Assembly: GCA_029706075.1 (NCBI GenBank)
Contig: JAINUG010000049.1
Location: forward strand, 1,481,418-1,545,417
Source of the DNA: Aldrovandia affinis
Taxonomy: Eukaryota; Chordata; Actinopteri; Notacanthiformes; Halosauridae
Direction: 5' to 3'
Length of the DNA: 64,000 nt
Under the pieces are notes generated by a model. The model was not told the DNA's origin. It worked only from the letters and a program-made list of their open reading frames with translations, and searched no databases. Positions 38,382-50,400 of this stretch are shown here, one piece after another. Position numbers and translations under genes: made by a program. Position 1 is the first letter of the stretch. Each line of letters starts with the position of its first letter.

Positions 38382-40189
38382 AAGATTGGCCAGTCTCTCG
38401 TGGACTTTCCAAAGAAGCCTGCCAAAACCACATTATTAAGTTTGAATAATTTTCACCCCAGCCCACAATTTCAGCTGCAGATTAAATCTTAATCTTTCTT
38501 TGATTCATTTAAACAATTAAACAATTTTCTATGAACTTTTCACTGCCTTATGTACCTTAATTTGTGAATCATCTACATTTAGAAGCCTTTTATGGAACTT
38601 AAAACTTGATACAAATTGAGATAGAATCCCATCCAAAAATCTATATGTTGTTTCTTTCTGTTTCTTCCCTGTACAAATCCAATAAACTGTACTGCAGCGG
38701 GCGGGCAAGCGGGCGGACACGCCAGACCATTAAAACGCCTTCCGTCGCAACAATCAGGACGTAACAATCAACGTCACACTTAGTTGATGAATACATTTGC
38801 CCTGGAACTCGAGGGACTGCACCAAACACTGGGCACAATGGTCACGGTGGTTCCAACAGCTAACTCACCGCAACCAGCTAGCTAACACAATCACATGGCT
38901 TCATAACACACAACAACTTCATAACTAACATTACAATTTTGTAATTACACCGGGGGAGACGCACAAACAAACAGCCGCGTTTCCCCCACAATGCCCCGCG
39001 CACATATTTTAGATGAGCGACCCCCCTGGATTGCTACAGTACTATACTGTACACCCCTATACATTTATTTTACTATTGGTTAGGCCAGGGATGGGGAATG
39101 TGCCGGTGTAAGAGCAGGTTTTTGTTGCCACAAATTACCCTGGCTCAATTAGCTAATTAGTTGTATATGTCAATGCTGGTTCACCACACATTCGTGACAC
39201 AAGCGTTTTACTGTATGTCAGCACACAAGAACAGTCTTCAGCTCTCATGAGTTTATCAGGAAATGTAGCTAAAATGCAAGATCACATAAATGATTGGGCC
39301 AATTAAATAATTAGGAGAAGGAGTTAGGCTATCAGGCTATCACATTGTCAGTCATTGCCAGCCCAGTATTGTATTTTTAAGTCAGGGAATGCAGCCAATA
39401 TCACTAATCTGATATGCTTGCAACAAAAATGTCACCTAGATAGGTAGCTAGCTATCAAGAAAGAATATGAATGAACCTTCTGAACTCTTCCATTTAAAAT
39501 GCCAGTTAGTTAGGGAAGTGTATCCAACAGCTATAAAGTTGCAAGCAACAGGTTTTGTTTGTGTGTGGCGGTGTAGCTAGAACCCTCTTTACAGCACATC
39601 AACCAGATAGCTCCTGACTTGCAGGTTCAGCCATTCTTGGGGCCTAATTACAGTACACAACAGCACAAATGGCCATTTTCAAACTTTAAAGTTTCACCCA
39701 ACTGTGTGGTCACATATTCTGTAGTTAGCTCATTTTTAGTGACCTTAAGTGGTATCTTGCTGAAGCATAAATTCAAAGTCACTTAAGTTGGACTACCACA
39801 CGTGGCCAGTACGGCCTGTATGCGCCATGACATAGAATCTGCCAGTGCCTGGAATTCTGCAGGAGGAATATGACACCACTCTTCTGAGAGAAAGTCAATC
39901 CTAATTGAAGGAAGCGGAAAACGATGTCTCAGGCATTTTTCTGAAATATTGTTCACAACCTATATGTCACTGTTGGGCTACTCCTGTTAAATATAGAGAG
40001 CTCTGTCAATCCTGTTAAATATAGAGAGCTAGCTACGTATATTCTGAAATAATATAGCTAGCTTTCTTGTATTTGGGTCTGGGTAATGGGAAATTCAACA
40101 GGAGTGAGCAGATGGAATTGGGATTCATATTTGCCATTCATTGACCAGAGACAAAAAAAAACCAAAGACAAATAGCTCTAGGAAGTAAA

Positions 40190-40566
40190 TATGTTTTAAA
40201 TCTCTTACAAATTACACACCAGCTAGAACACTGAGATCATCAGATGCAGGTCTAATAGAGATCACCAGAAACTGTCATAAGAAGGTTGGTGATGCGGCCT
40301 TTGTCAACTACGCCCCAAAATTATGGAACACATTACCCATAAATATCAGGGAAGCCAACACACTAGACATTTTCAAAAGACAACTTAAAACCTATCTTTT
40401 TACCAAAGCTTTTGATTAACTCTGACTTGCACTACTAAATTGATCTTGCACTATATATATTTTAATCTTCTCTGATTACGCATTCTGTGTAAAGCACTTT
40501 GAACTGCAATTCTTGTATGAAAGGTGCTATATAAATAAAGTCTTACTTACTTACTTACTTACTTAA
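40190..40566 (+). pseudogene. L2-clade LINE ORF2 C-terminus and 3' tail (second subfamily)
   Basis: The translation gives AFVNYAPKLWNTLPINIREA and FKRQLKTYLFTKAFD*, the C-terminal signature of L2/Rex-like ORF2 (APKLWNSLPxxIR ... FKxxLKTxLFxxAF). The 3' end GTAAAGCACTTTGAACTGC and GGTGCTATATAAATAAAG leads into a TTAC microsatellite tail. It differs in tail from the L2 copies on the left. Confidence 0.88.
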
Positions 40567-40777
40567 AATAACAGTCTATAAAGTCAGCCGTGATCTTTCA
40601 CTTTGTATGTCTTGTAGATAGGCTGATGGTGGGTATCAATAATTACATCGAATCGTCCATATGATATCACGTGTGTCCACTACTACTCTATCCAGATTAA
40701 ATACAGACCAATAAATACATAAACGCAGCGCTCTGAATTGACACCGATAACTGATGTACCCTGACTTTGTACGGCGG

Positions 40778-41342
40778 TCTCGCGAGATTAGCTAGTGTGA
40801 ATTTGTTGTTCGTTGGATTAAAAAAAACTGTAGGCAGGTTAGTTAGCCTAGCTGCCCTTCCCTCTTTCTCCTGACATAATTCTGTTACAAGTGTAGATGT
40901 GCTGTGGTAAAAACTAAGTAGTTTGTTGAAAAAGATAAGCACATAACAGTGGAAAGATAGTGTGTTGTTGGGCACGGTCAAAGGAGAGATACTGAGCGAT
41001 CTCTCAACTGTCATCTCGGTGAGCGTACATTTAGACAGCTAACGTTAGCCAGCTAAGCTAGCCGCGGTTCATTGACTTGAGTCTTCGGTCCAGAGAGGCC
41101 TCTCCCTTCTTTTAACAGGGCTGTAACGGTAGAGATAACAGCATCACTGCAGTTGTCTAGCTAGGTATATTTTTTATTCGGTTTTATTTCGCGATAGCTG
41201 TATGACGTTCTAGACCGTTTCTGCGGTCAGGCAAACCCAAAACGACGCAAAATCTAACGTTACTCTGCTTATTCATTCGGCGGTTATTGCATGTAGGAGA
41301 GTACCTGGCTGTTTAGCTATCTATCTAGCAGTAGCTAGCTAA
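40778..41342 (+). promoter_or_regulatory. wdr44: Probable wdr44 promoter and 5' UTR
   Basis: The perfect palindrome TCTCGCGAGA lies at 40778-40787. This CGCG element is bound by BANP and occurs in TATA-less housekeeping promoters (established). CpG density rises from here to the ATG. The transcript start is unknown. A donor-like GTGAGC at 41021 and an acceptor CTTCTTTTAACAG ending near 41119 could remove a ~100-nt 5' UTR intron, but a continuous UTR is equally possible. Confidence 0.5.
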
Positions 41343-41419
41343 ATGGCGTCAGACACCAGTGACACAGAAGAATTTTATGATGCTGCGGAAGACGTCAATT
41401 TGACCCCCTCTCCAAACGT
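41343..41419 (+). CDS. wdr44: wdr44 coding exon 1
   Basis: Starts with ATG (context aaATGG) and encodes MASDTSDTEEFYDAAEDV followed by NLTPSPN and two bases of a split codon. It is followed by the consensus donor GTAAGT at 41420. The EFYDAAE core with acidic flank matches the FFAT-like motif by which WDR44 family members bind VAP proteins at the ER. Phase at the end is 2. Confidence 0.95.
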
Positions 41420-44400
41420 GTAAGTTGTTGCTAAACGTGACATCTTGATATTTCTGGGCATTAAATGCATCTAGCTACCAATACTTACCTACATTGTGCA
41501 GAAAGTGTAGCTAGCTAGCTTGTAGCACTATCTAAAGTTGTAGCTGGCAAGCTAGTTGGCTAACGTACGTGTCTACCTAACGCTAACAAGCAAACAAGTT
41601 TTTGACCAAACTGTCATGCTCAAAGTGAAAGCGTCTTTAATTTTAACTATATTAGCTCGCCAACGTTATGTTTGCTTAAACCAAACATTTTAATTAAAAT
41701 GTTAACAGTTGCTTCCCTGTTGGTTAGATTGATAGATAGATAGATAGCTAACGAGCACAGTCTGATTCAGGGAATTGTCCAAGTCATATATTTGCTTGTT
41801 GGCTAGGTAAACACTGGTAACATACAGACACGTTATTGTGTGCAGAAATGAAAGGGCCTGTTGTGATTTGATTAGTGTTAACTAACTTGAAGCTGTGTTT
41901 AAACAAGGGGACAGTCAGGGGCGTGTTCAGCTCAACGTTAGCTGCCATTTGTTTTTGAATCTTTTGATTTCCTGTATCTATTTCTCTGGCCCCGTAACAT
42001 TTGTTTATTAGAAGTGCAACCTGTTGCCGGGGTGTAACATGTTTTCTAATGTCTCGAAGAATAGTACTAGCGCATTTGCCTCTTAGTTTGGCGTTCATGC
42101 TCCAGAATATAACTGCTATTATAACGAACGAGAGGCAGCCTGAATTGTACTGTACCATTATTATAGGTGTCACCGTCACGTGATCACAAACAGAGGTTAT
42201 TAGGCACTAGGTTATGTGAGGGAGTGTTGATTGCCACCTTATCCAAATATTTGACTTTCTCTGGGCAGTAGTACATATTCCACTGGTATTACTAACGTTG
42301 AAGAGATGGAATAATGCGACCTCCACACTGTATTACAGCATGCGCTGTTCACAGAAAGCTGGTGGCAAAACTACATATTGACGTCTAAATCTGAATTGTA
42401 CAACTTCTGCCGCAAACAACCAATGTAATTTGGTTGCAAGGGTCATTGAAGAGTGAGGTGCTTTGGGGCAAAACTGACTCTAAGTCACACTTTATTGATG
42501 AGCCAGCCACTGCTGTTTGAGGGTTCACTCAGTGAGCTCTGTAGGGTGACGTTATCCAGGAGACATGACTCAATCCTGATCATGATGCTAACTACAGTTT
42601 TTCATGTTGTTGTTTTTTTCTTTGTTCATGAAAAGTGCATGATTCTTTATTGTGAGGAAAAGTTATGAAGTGGATTCATATTGTGGCTCATGTACTACAA
42701 AACAATTGATTACAGTTCTTGAGCCACAAGTTATGACTAATCACAATTTTAATTTTAATTGAAAAATAAGAAAAATCTGTCATCTACAAAATTCTGATAA
42801 ATATGCAGGTTTTGTATGCTTTTAACCACTAATACTTGCATGTAGGCATTACATGATCTGTAAAGTTTGGTTGTAATGTGTGGATGAGGTCCACGGTCTG
42901 GTATTGAATCATGCCAGTGCCGACTGGCCAGAAGCCCCGTGGGGCGACACGTAATTGGCAGTAACTTTGCCCATGGCGGGAGGGATTCAGTCGGTTGGGT
43001 TGTCAGTGTCTCGTCACACACCAGTGGCCCCTTTGTGAACTGTGTTGTGAAGTTGCCCACCGCAGCCTGGGGTTCGAGCCCAGACCGCGCCAGGTAGCCG
43101 GCGTGAGTTCACCGTGCGCAGGTGGCTGTGCTTTGGCCAATTGGCCACTAATTAGGAGAAAATGGAGACAAATTCTGATATAAAAAAATAAAACAAAGTA
43201 ATGGCATAAAAGATGAAAACAAAATGGAATGTAGTATAAATATGCAGTGCAAATGGATGTTGATGAAGCATGAAACAAGTAGCCTACATTCTTTTTCTTA
43301 TCTCACATTCAAGAGCAGATGAAAAAAAATAACCACCCAGCCATGCACCAGTTTGGACTCCTTAGCACTTGACAACTGACAAACAACACATTGTGCTGGC
43401 GTGGAGGAATGCGTCATGAATGATTCCCCGAGATCCTACCACAAACAAGAATCGTCTGTCACGCTAGTCTGCATGCAGTCATACGCTCATTTCAGTAGGA
43501 TCCTGGAGATTTCAAGCTAGGCGGTTTTTCTAGTCTTGTACAGCTCCTATTCCAGCTGTACAATTTTCTGCAGGAGGGGAAGTTTGAAGGAACATTTGTA
43601 CATTATGTGAAGACTATAAGTGAAAGTGAAATTTACTGCTGGCTTTATGAGGTGCCTGGTCCAATTCTTCAAGTACATTTGATAAAGGGTCAATTTTCCA
43701 TTTGAATCTGCAAAAACATTCAATATTTAGTAAGTCCATGCTGAAATACTGATACATACTGGTGTATTTTGTCCTTTCATTTAAGGACCATTGTATGAAT
43801 GTTGCATTTGTCAAGAGACGTAGAGTGAGGTAATTTATAGATATGTGTCTCACACTGTGTGACAATGATCAGAGACGAAGGAAGGGATGTCTTGAGCTAT
43901 GAATAAGTGTTTTGAGTGGGTTTTAAGTAATTTGATTTATGCATTTAATTTATGGCGGATATCTGAATCTGAATAAGATGCAACCCATATAATTAATTTA
44001 AGAAAATATCTGTGAGGGCTTTGTTTTGTTTATTTTTCTCCCCTAATCTTCAAATGCCCCCAGTAAAAGCATTCATCTGAACCTCGCTTTAATGAAAACG
44101 TGAGGGTCAAAGAGCAGGAGACATTGAATGCATGTTTTCAGAATGCTATATAAGAAATCTATAGAAAGTCACTTAAATCGAATCTCTTTCAATGCTCTTT
44201 GAAAATGTGATGTGTGTGTATATATATATATACAGAGGCGTAGCGTGGGGGGTGCCACCGGTGCGGTCGCACCGGGCGCAAAATTCCGAGGGGCGCAAAA
44301 TTTCAGAAGACGAAAAAAAAACACAGTTAGGGCAGCGGCAACTTTTTTTTGCACCACGGACCGGTTTCATGCACCGGGTGTAAAATTCCGAGGGGCGCAA

Positions 44401-47400
44401 ATGTTTTGACCGTTACGTGCCTCGCCCCGGGTGCTGGCAACCCACGCTACGCCACTGTATATATATATACTGTATATGTATATAATAGTATAGAATTATT
44501 GGCACACTTGATGAAAATGAGCTAAATAGGCTGTATAAAATACACAACAGAGAGGGTCAAAGAAGAACCCAAGGACCACAGTTCAAGATCTGCAGACTTT
44601 AGTTGCATCTTGGGGTCTTAAAGTCAAGCATAAGATGCCACCTCCATACCAACAGGCTCTTTGGAAGGGGTACACGAAGAAAGCCCTTATTGAGCGCAAC
44701 CAACAAATTCAAGCGTCTGGAGGTTGCCAAATGCCATGGGAACCACGGCTGTAACCGGGTGCTATGTTTCCCATATCCTGTAGGTAGGCAGGCAAGAATG
44801 TCTCGATCCAAAACGACAGTATAGAGAAGTTACAGTGGATTCAAAGCAGGAATGCAATGAACATTTCCATGACTGGGGAAAAAATGTCTATTAACAAAGC
44901 ACAAGATTATTATCAACCCCTGATCCTACCTTAGAATACCTTCATACCTTCGAATGAAATGAAATGGCTGGGATTTCTTTGTCAGTTTCCCATCCTTAGA
45001 TATGCTTGGGGGGCAAACTGGGTTTAAAACTAAATTGTTTTCCATTTCCCTTCTTCCTTTAGATCACCTGCAAAGTTTGTCCTTCCCTCAACAAAGGTAT
45101 GTGCCATAACATTTCATATTGGTTTTCACTTGCACAGTACGTTTGTTACTGCACAAGTCGTTTGCTTGCAGGCTTATGTACTGTGTGACTGTTCAGTTGG
45201 TGAGTCTGTGGTGGATGTAAGTGATTGAGGACTGAATGAGGCTCCTGCCAGTTTCCCCACCAGATTCCGCTCTCACAGAAGAAAGCTGAACACTGTGTAC
45301 TCAGGATTCTGAGCATTCTCTTCTTGAAGGGCAAGCTTGAAAGAAATGCAGGCCTCGATCTTGTGCCTTTCTTTGTGTGTTTTGTACAAACCAGTTAAAA
45401 TGCTCATATTTTTTTGTTTCACTTCGACATAACATTTATTGGCCGAAAGAAAGTACCTGACCCATCACATTTGGCCGGTTCAGTGAATATCTTCATTGTC
45501 CTTCCGTGTCCTGCTGTGTTTCCTGTAAATGTAAAGGTACTGTTTTACTACAAGCTGATAAGGTATTGGGATTTTACTGCTATTCCAATATGGAAATATG
45601 AATGGCTTTCACAAAGGAATAACCCATTCACAGATATCCTTGTCCTGTGGAGCTAAACATCCAGCTAACATACAATGTTCTCTCCTGTTGGCTGTCAAAT
45701 TTAACCTTATGTGTGATCCATGGAGTTATTAATATTTTTGTCACAGGTAATGAGTGGCCACACGGGATTGCACAAACTCAATTTGCGTATTTTAATCAAG
45801 TGTTTAGGCTTGGGTCATGTTGGGTACTACTTCTGTGAATTGAATTGCACTGAACCAGTTGTGTGCCTTTAATTTATGCCGAGCTTCTTGTAAAAATAAC
45901 CCTCTCCTGTATTCCATTATCAAGTGACTGCCTTTCAACATGCCATGGTTAAACTTACTGTGTTATTTTAATGTCACGTGAAAGTGTGGCCAAGGTACTG
46001 AAGGCTGAAGGCTGAAGATGTCGGTTGAAAATGATTAGCTACAGAAGGCTTTTATAGGCCAATGAAAATCACCGGTCTGAAACAAATGATGTGATTGTTA
46101 ACCAGGGTTGCAAAATACATAGTGGATTTCAATGCAAAACGCATGCAAATCATATTTGAATATGTAAGAATCTGTGACAAAGACCCCTATATTCATTCAC
46201 ATTGGGCCTCATTTATCGAATGATTAGATGATTGATGAGGTCATGCTGAAATCTGATCATGATGTATGTTTATGCACATTTTCATGTATAGTTTCGCCAT
46301 TTCCTCATGGTAGTGAAGTGACCACTGTACGACACTTTGTGTTTGGACAGCATATGCAATCCAGCAGTGCAGCTAATGTTGAAAATGAAGAGAGATGAAA
46401 AATGTTTGCTCCCTAATGCTGATACTCAGAAGTTCTAAAGGTGGAGTAAGTTATAATCAATGGACGGATAGTCATTAAAATGCATCATGCTGCCAGCATT
46501 GGCTATATATTGCTAATCAAAAGTCCTCCGTGTAATCATGAAATCAACAATTTCCTTCCTTATGGAGTTATGTTCAGCTCAGCAGTGTTTTCTTTTATCA
46601 AGGTACGCCGGGTTTTCATTTACTAAACTTGCTCTTCAACATTATGGCTGGTGAAATAAATCATTTTCGGGAGGCTGTTGTTGGGGGAGGCTGTCGCAAG
46701 CAAGGCTTACGCTTACAATCGTTAGCAATGACTAGCTAACTGCGCAGACTTTGCCTGGTCGCGGGCAAAATCTGTGACAAAACGCCACGCCATGTTTGTT
46801 TTTTTATCTAATAGGGAACAGATGAAATGCAAATATGCTTTTTCTGATGTCACACAATGTAATTCACTGTAGTGATGCTGAGCCGGTTCGGGAAATACTT
46901 TTTTTCATAGTGGGGAAACAATTGCTTTGATTTGTTTTAAATTTCACATGGTGGCGCAACAAAGTTGATATGGTGGCGCAGTGCCAGTCTTCCAATGTTC
47001 GGAGAGAACTCTGCGTCCGGCCAAGGCAGGTGTCAATCACGGTGCGGTATAGAGAAAGGTGGTGCGTGGTGTATAGAAACGTGTTGCAATATATATCGAT
47101 TTGGCCTTCTCCAGAGAGCTACTGTAAATGCTACGTAAAAAGTATTTTGTTCATATTGTGTGCCAAAAATATTAGAGGCAAAAGTGGGGAAACAACTACA
47201 TCAAAGTTCATGCAGAATTAATCAAGTATAAAGCCTGTGCTAGGAATTAAAAATCATGAGCACCCAAAACTTCTAGCTACTATTAAAATAGATCATTTTG
47301 GACATGTCTGAAAATGTGGTTGTACAGCACCAATACCCCCTGCTTGGAACTGGCTTGTGGAAAATCAGTGGTTGACTTCTAGCCAATGTCAATATTTATT

Positions 47401-50400
47401 AAGGAATCAATGTGATGTAGGCCTACACTTTGGTGGCAAAATAAGATGTCATACACAGTATGTATTAAGACTGTATGAAGTTCTTTATGTCGTTATTTTG
47501 TGTTAAATTCCAACTGGAATAACTTGGGGAACCTAAGGTCTTTTAACTACTGAACTAGAGCTGAAGAGAGCAAAGTGGCACTGTTGCAGGTGTCCCCTGC
47601 TGCAGTCAGGAAACTGAACACTGAATGCTGAACACTACTGCCAGTGAAAGTCCTGGGGTCAGGTGAAAGGATTGGAGATGGGGGAACATTGAATCCTATT
47701 ACACGCTTATGCTACACAAAGAATACCCCCCCCAATTGCAGGTCCATCACATTGCTGCAACGTGCTGCAGTTTGTCGTGATATATTTTCTACACACCAAA
47801 AAATAAGTCACTGCACAATTTATCAATGTTTTTTGTCAAATGTTCCTATTTTTTCTCATGACAGGCTGATGCATTTTCATTGCAATTTCATTTTCATTTC
47901 ATTAAAAAGTATGAATCTCTTGCAAAATTTAGGAAAGGCACCCCCCCCCAATGATTTAATATATGAAACTTTCCACAATCCATGGTTAAATCATCCTTGT
48001 AAGTCACCATTATTTAAATGTGTATTCTATAAATGTTTACAGAATTGCATGATCTCTATTTCAATCATTTCTCACTCTTGCAGACTTATGGAGGATTCTG
48101 AATATTTAAGCATGAGATCTTATTTAATACTAGTTAGTGATGCATTGTTCACAATTATAATTATACTTCATCAGCAGTCAATGCATTGCTACAGCTGGCT
48201 CACTCTTTGTGGGTAGAGCAGTGCATTTTATGAACACAAGCATGAGTTTTATGTATTTTTAACTGCTTCAGAAAAATCTATGCAATTTACAATTTGAAAT
48301 AAATTGGCATGATCTTTTGATTATTTGCAAACTGTTGTTTTACAAACATAAAGCTGTCGAGGCATGCTGTTAACCACTATCCGTCCGTGCGAATCAAAAA
48401 TCATTTTCAAGATCATTTAAGTACAATTGTCCAGTACTGTGGCCTCAAATTATGTGTACTTTTTTCAAACAGTTTAAAAATGATTTACACTGAAGCAATG
48501 CAATTGTGCAATCAGTACTAGAAAAAAAAATACAGAATTGGCCTTTGTATCTGTAAGACCTCCCAACCAGATAGCTCCGTACTTGTTGAACAGGATGAGC
48601 CGATTCCTCTTTGTGACAATAATTGTCTACTTCCTGCTCCTACTATGAGTGTCGTATGAAAAGGAGAAAAAAAACTGAAGGGAGAAGCTTTTTGTTTTGC
48701 AGCACCTTTTAGTATTTTTTTTGTATGCTACATGACTCTGCTTGTGAGAAAGGTGGGCACAGCAAATGTTATTATTTAACGGCAGTAATAGACAGTGAGC
48801 AGGTGAGCCTAAACATCTCACCGGCTCAAGCCTGGGGTTTTGAGGCCGACGGCTCTCAGAGGCCTTGCTCGTAATGACTTTGCACTTTGCTGAAGACGCT
48901 TCCACAGGGACGCTGCTCTGCAATGCTGTAACAGAGCAAATGTGGTTCTTGCATAGCCGCCAGCTCTCCACAGGCTGGTGTAGAAGAACACTAGAAGAAT
49001 ACTGCGTGGGTGCAGTGATCGAGGAAGTCTCATTTTGCTTTCCAGGCGATCTGAAATGTGCATCCACGCCATTTTCAAAGCTTAAATCAGTTTTCGGTCC
49101 CACAGAACTGAGCTCAAGCTGTGACCTCTGCATCGTTTATGCCGCTAGTGTAGAAAGCTATGTGTTGCCCACAGCACCCTGGGCTTTGTGCCAGTCTACG
49201 CCAGGGGCGTGATGCGGAGGAGGGCAGGGCCTGCTGAGCCCAAGCACGGATGCAGGGCTGACACGCTCGCATCCGATGGCGTGAGGGCCTACGCTTTCCA
49301 TCGTTTCCACCTCGGCCCTCTGGGATAGCGCTGCAATGCACCGTGATATCGGGTCAGCTTCCACGAACAACCTTTAGCCCTCTTGTGTAAAACATTCATA
49401 CATGATTGGTAGTATTCAAAGCTGGAAGACGTGACAGACGATTGTTGAATTTTGTCGCTTTCAGTTGAACTACGCTGCACTTGGCTGTTTGAGTCATAAC
49501 AACTGTTCTTTATTTGTGGTTCTCTCTTTCTGACTGGCAGGGTGTGAAATGCACACATGTACGAATAGTCACAGAAGGGCAATATTGTGTTTATCTTTCA
49601 CAATGGGGGAAAAGTCAATGGCAATGTGTTTTCCCAATTTTTCCCCCAATTTGGAATTCCCAATTTTTTGCTCCACTTTTGAGCATGAGAATGTTTTGTC
49701 CAATGACAATAAAGTGCTTGATGGAGTGATTGATGGTTTGAAAATGTCGCAACTGATTTAGTTTTTTATATAAAGACAAAACAATGCTGTTCTCAGATCT
49801 GTGTGAGAAGCATTGTTGACTGAGTGCATGGTATTGAGTTCCCCTCAGTGTTCAATCGGTGGCCCCTAATGAGAAGCCTGTTTTTTTGTGTTTCATCGCA
49901 GGAGAGCGAGGAGAGCCCGGCACAGACAGCCCAGAAACCCCAGGACCCCCGGCCCGATGACTCCACCCAGGTGGGTGTCTCCAAGGGACGTGCAAGAGAG
50001 GACAAAATTAGCTTTGAGTAGTTTACGCTTTTAAGAACGAACATGCAATATTTGACACAACCCTACAATACAATTGAAAGCACCACTTTCTTAAAAATAT
50101 ATATATATATTTTGATTATAAGTGTCTATAAAATCATAAGCAGCAGCATAATCATTTACACAAAACAGGACAATATATTTTCCCATTCTGGAATTATGTG
50201 CTCAGGTTATTAAGAGTATTAAAGAACAGCAGGATGTCCTCCTTATATTTAGAATTTTGCAAAACGAAGCCCAAAGTGTGTAAATATTTGTAATCTTACT
50301 GCTAAATTATAATTGATCCCTATGGGGGGGGAAGAAAAAAAAAAAAATATATATATATAAAAATCATACTGCTGCCAACCGCCTGGGGCTACAGATTTCA

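Larger units (their letters stand above)
37331..40189. other. No gene recognised
   Basis: Besides the hAT terminus and the 51-bp duplication, a GC-rich patch at 38.7-39.0 kb and a MITE-like start (CAGGGATGGGGAATGTGCCG near 39087) are seen. The 208-codon + frame at 37214-37840 starts inside the hAT element and runs out of it, so it is chance. Confidence 0.45.

Noticed and set aside
46600..47250. Possible transposon in wdr44 intron 2 (repeated GGTGGCGCA motifs)
   Set aside because: No inverted ends, duplication or coding trace could be found.
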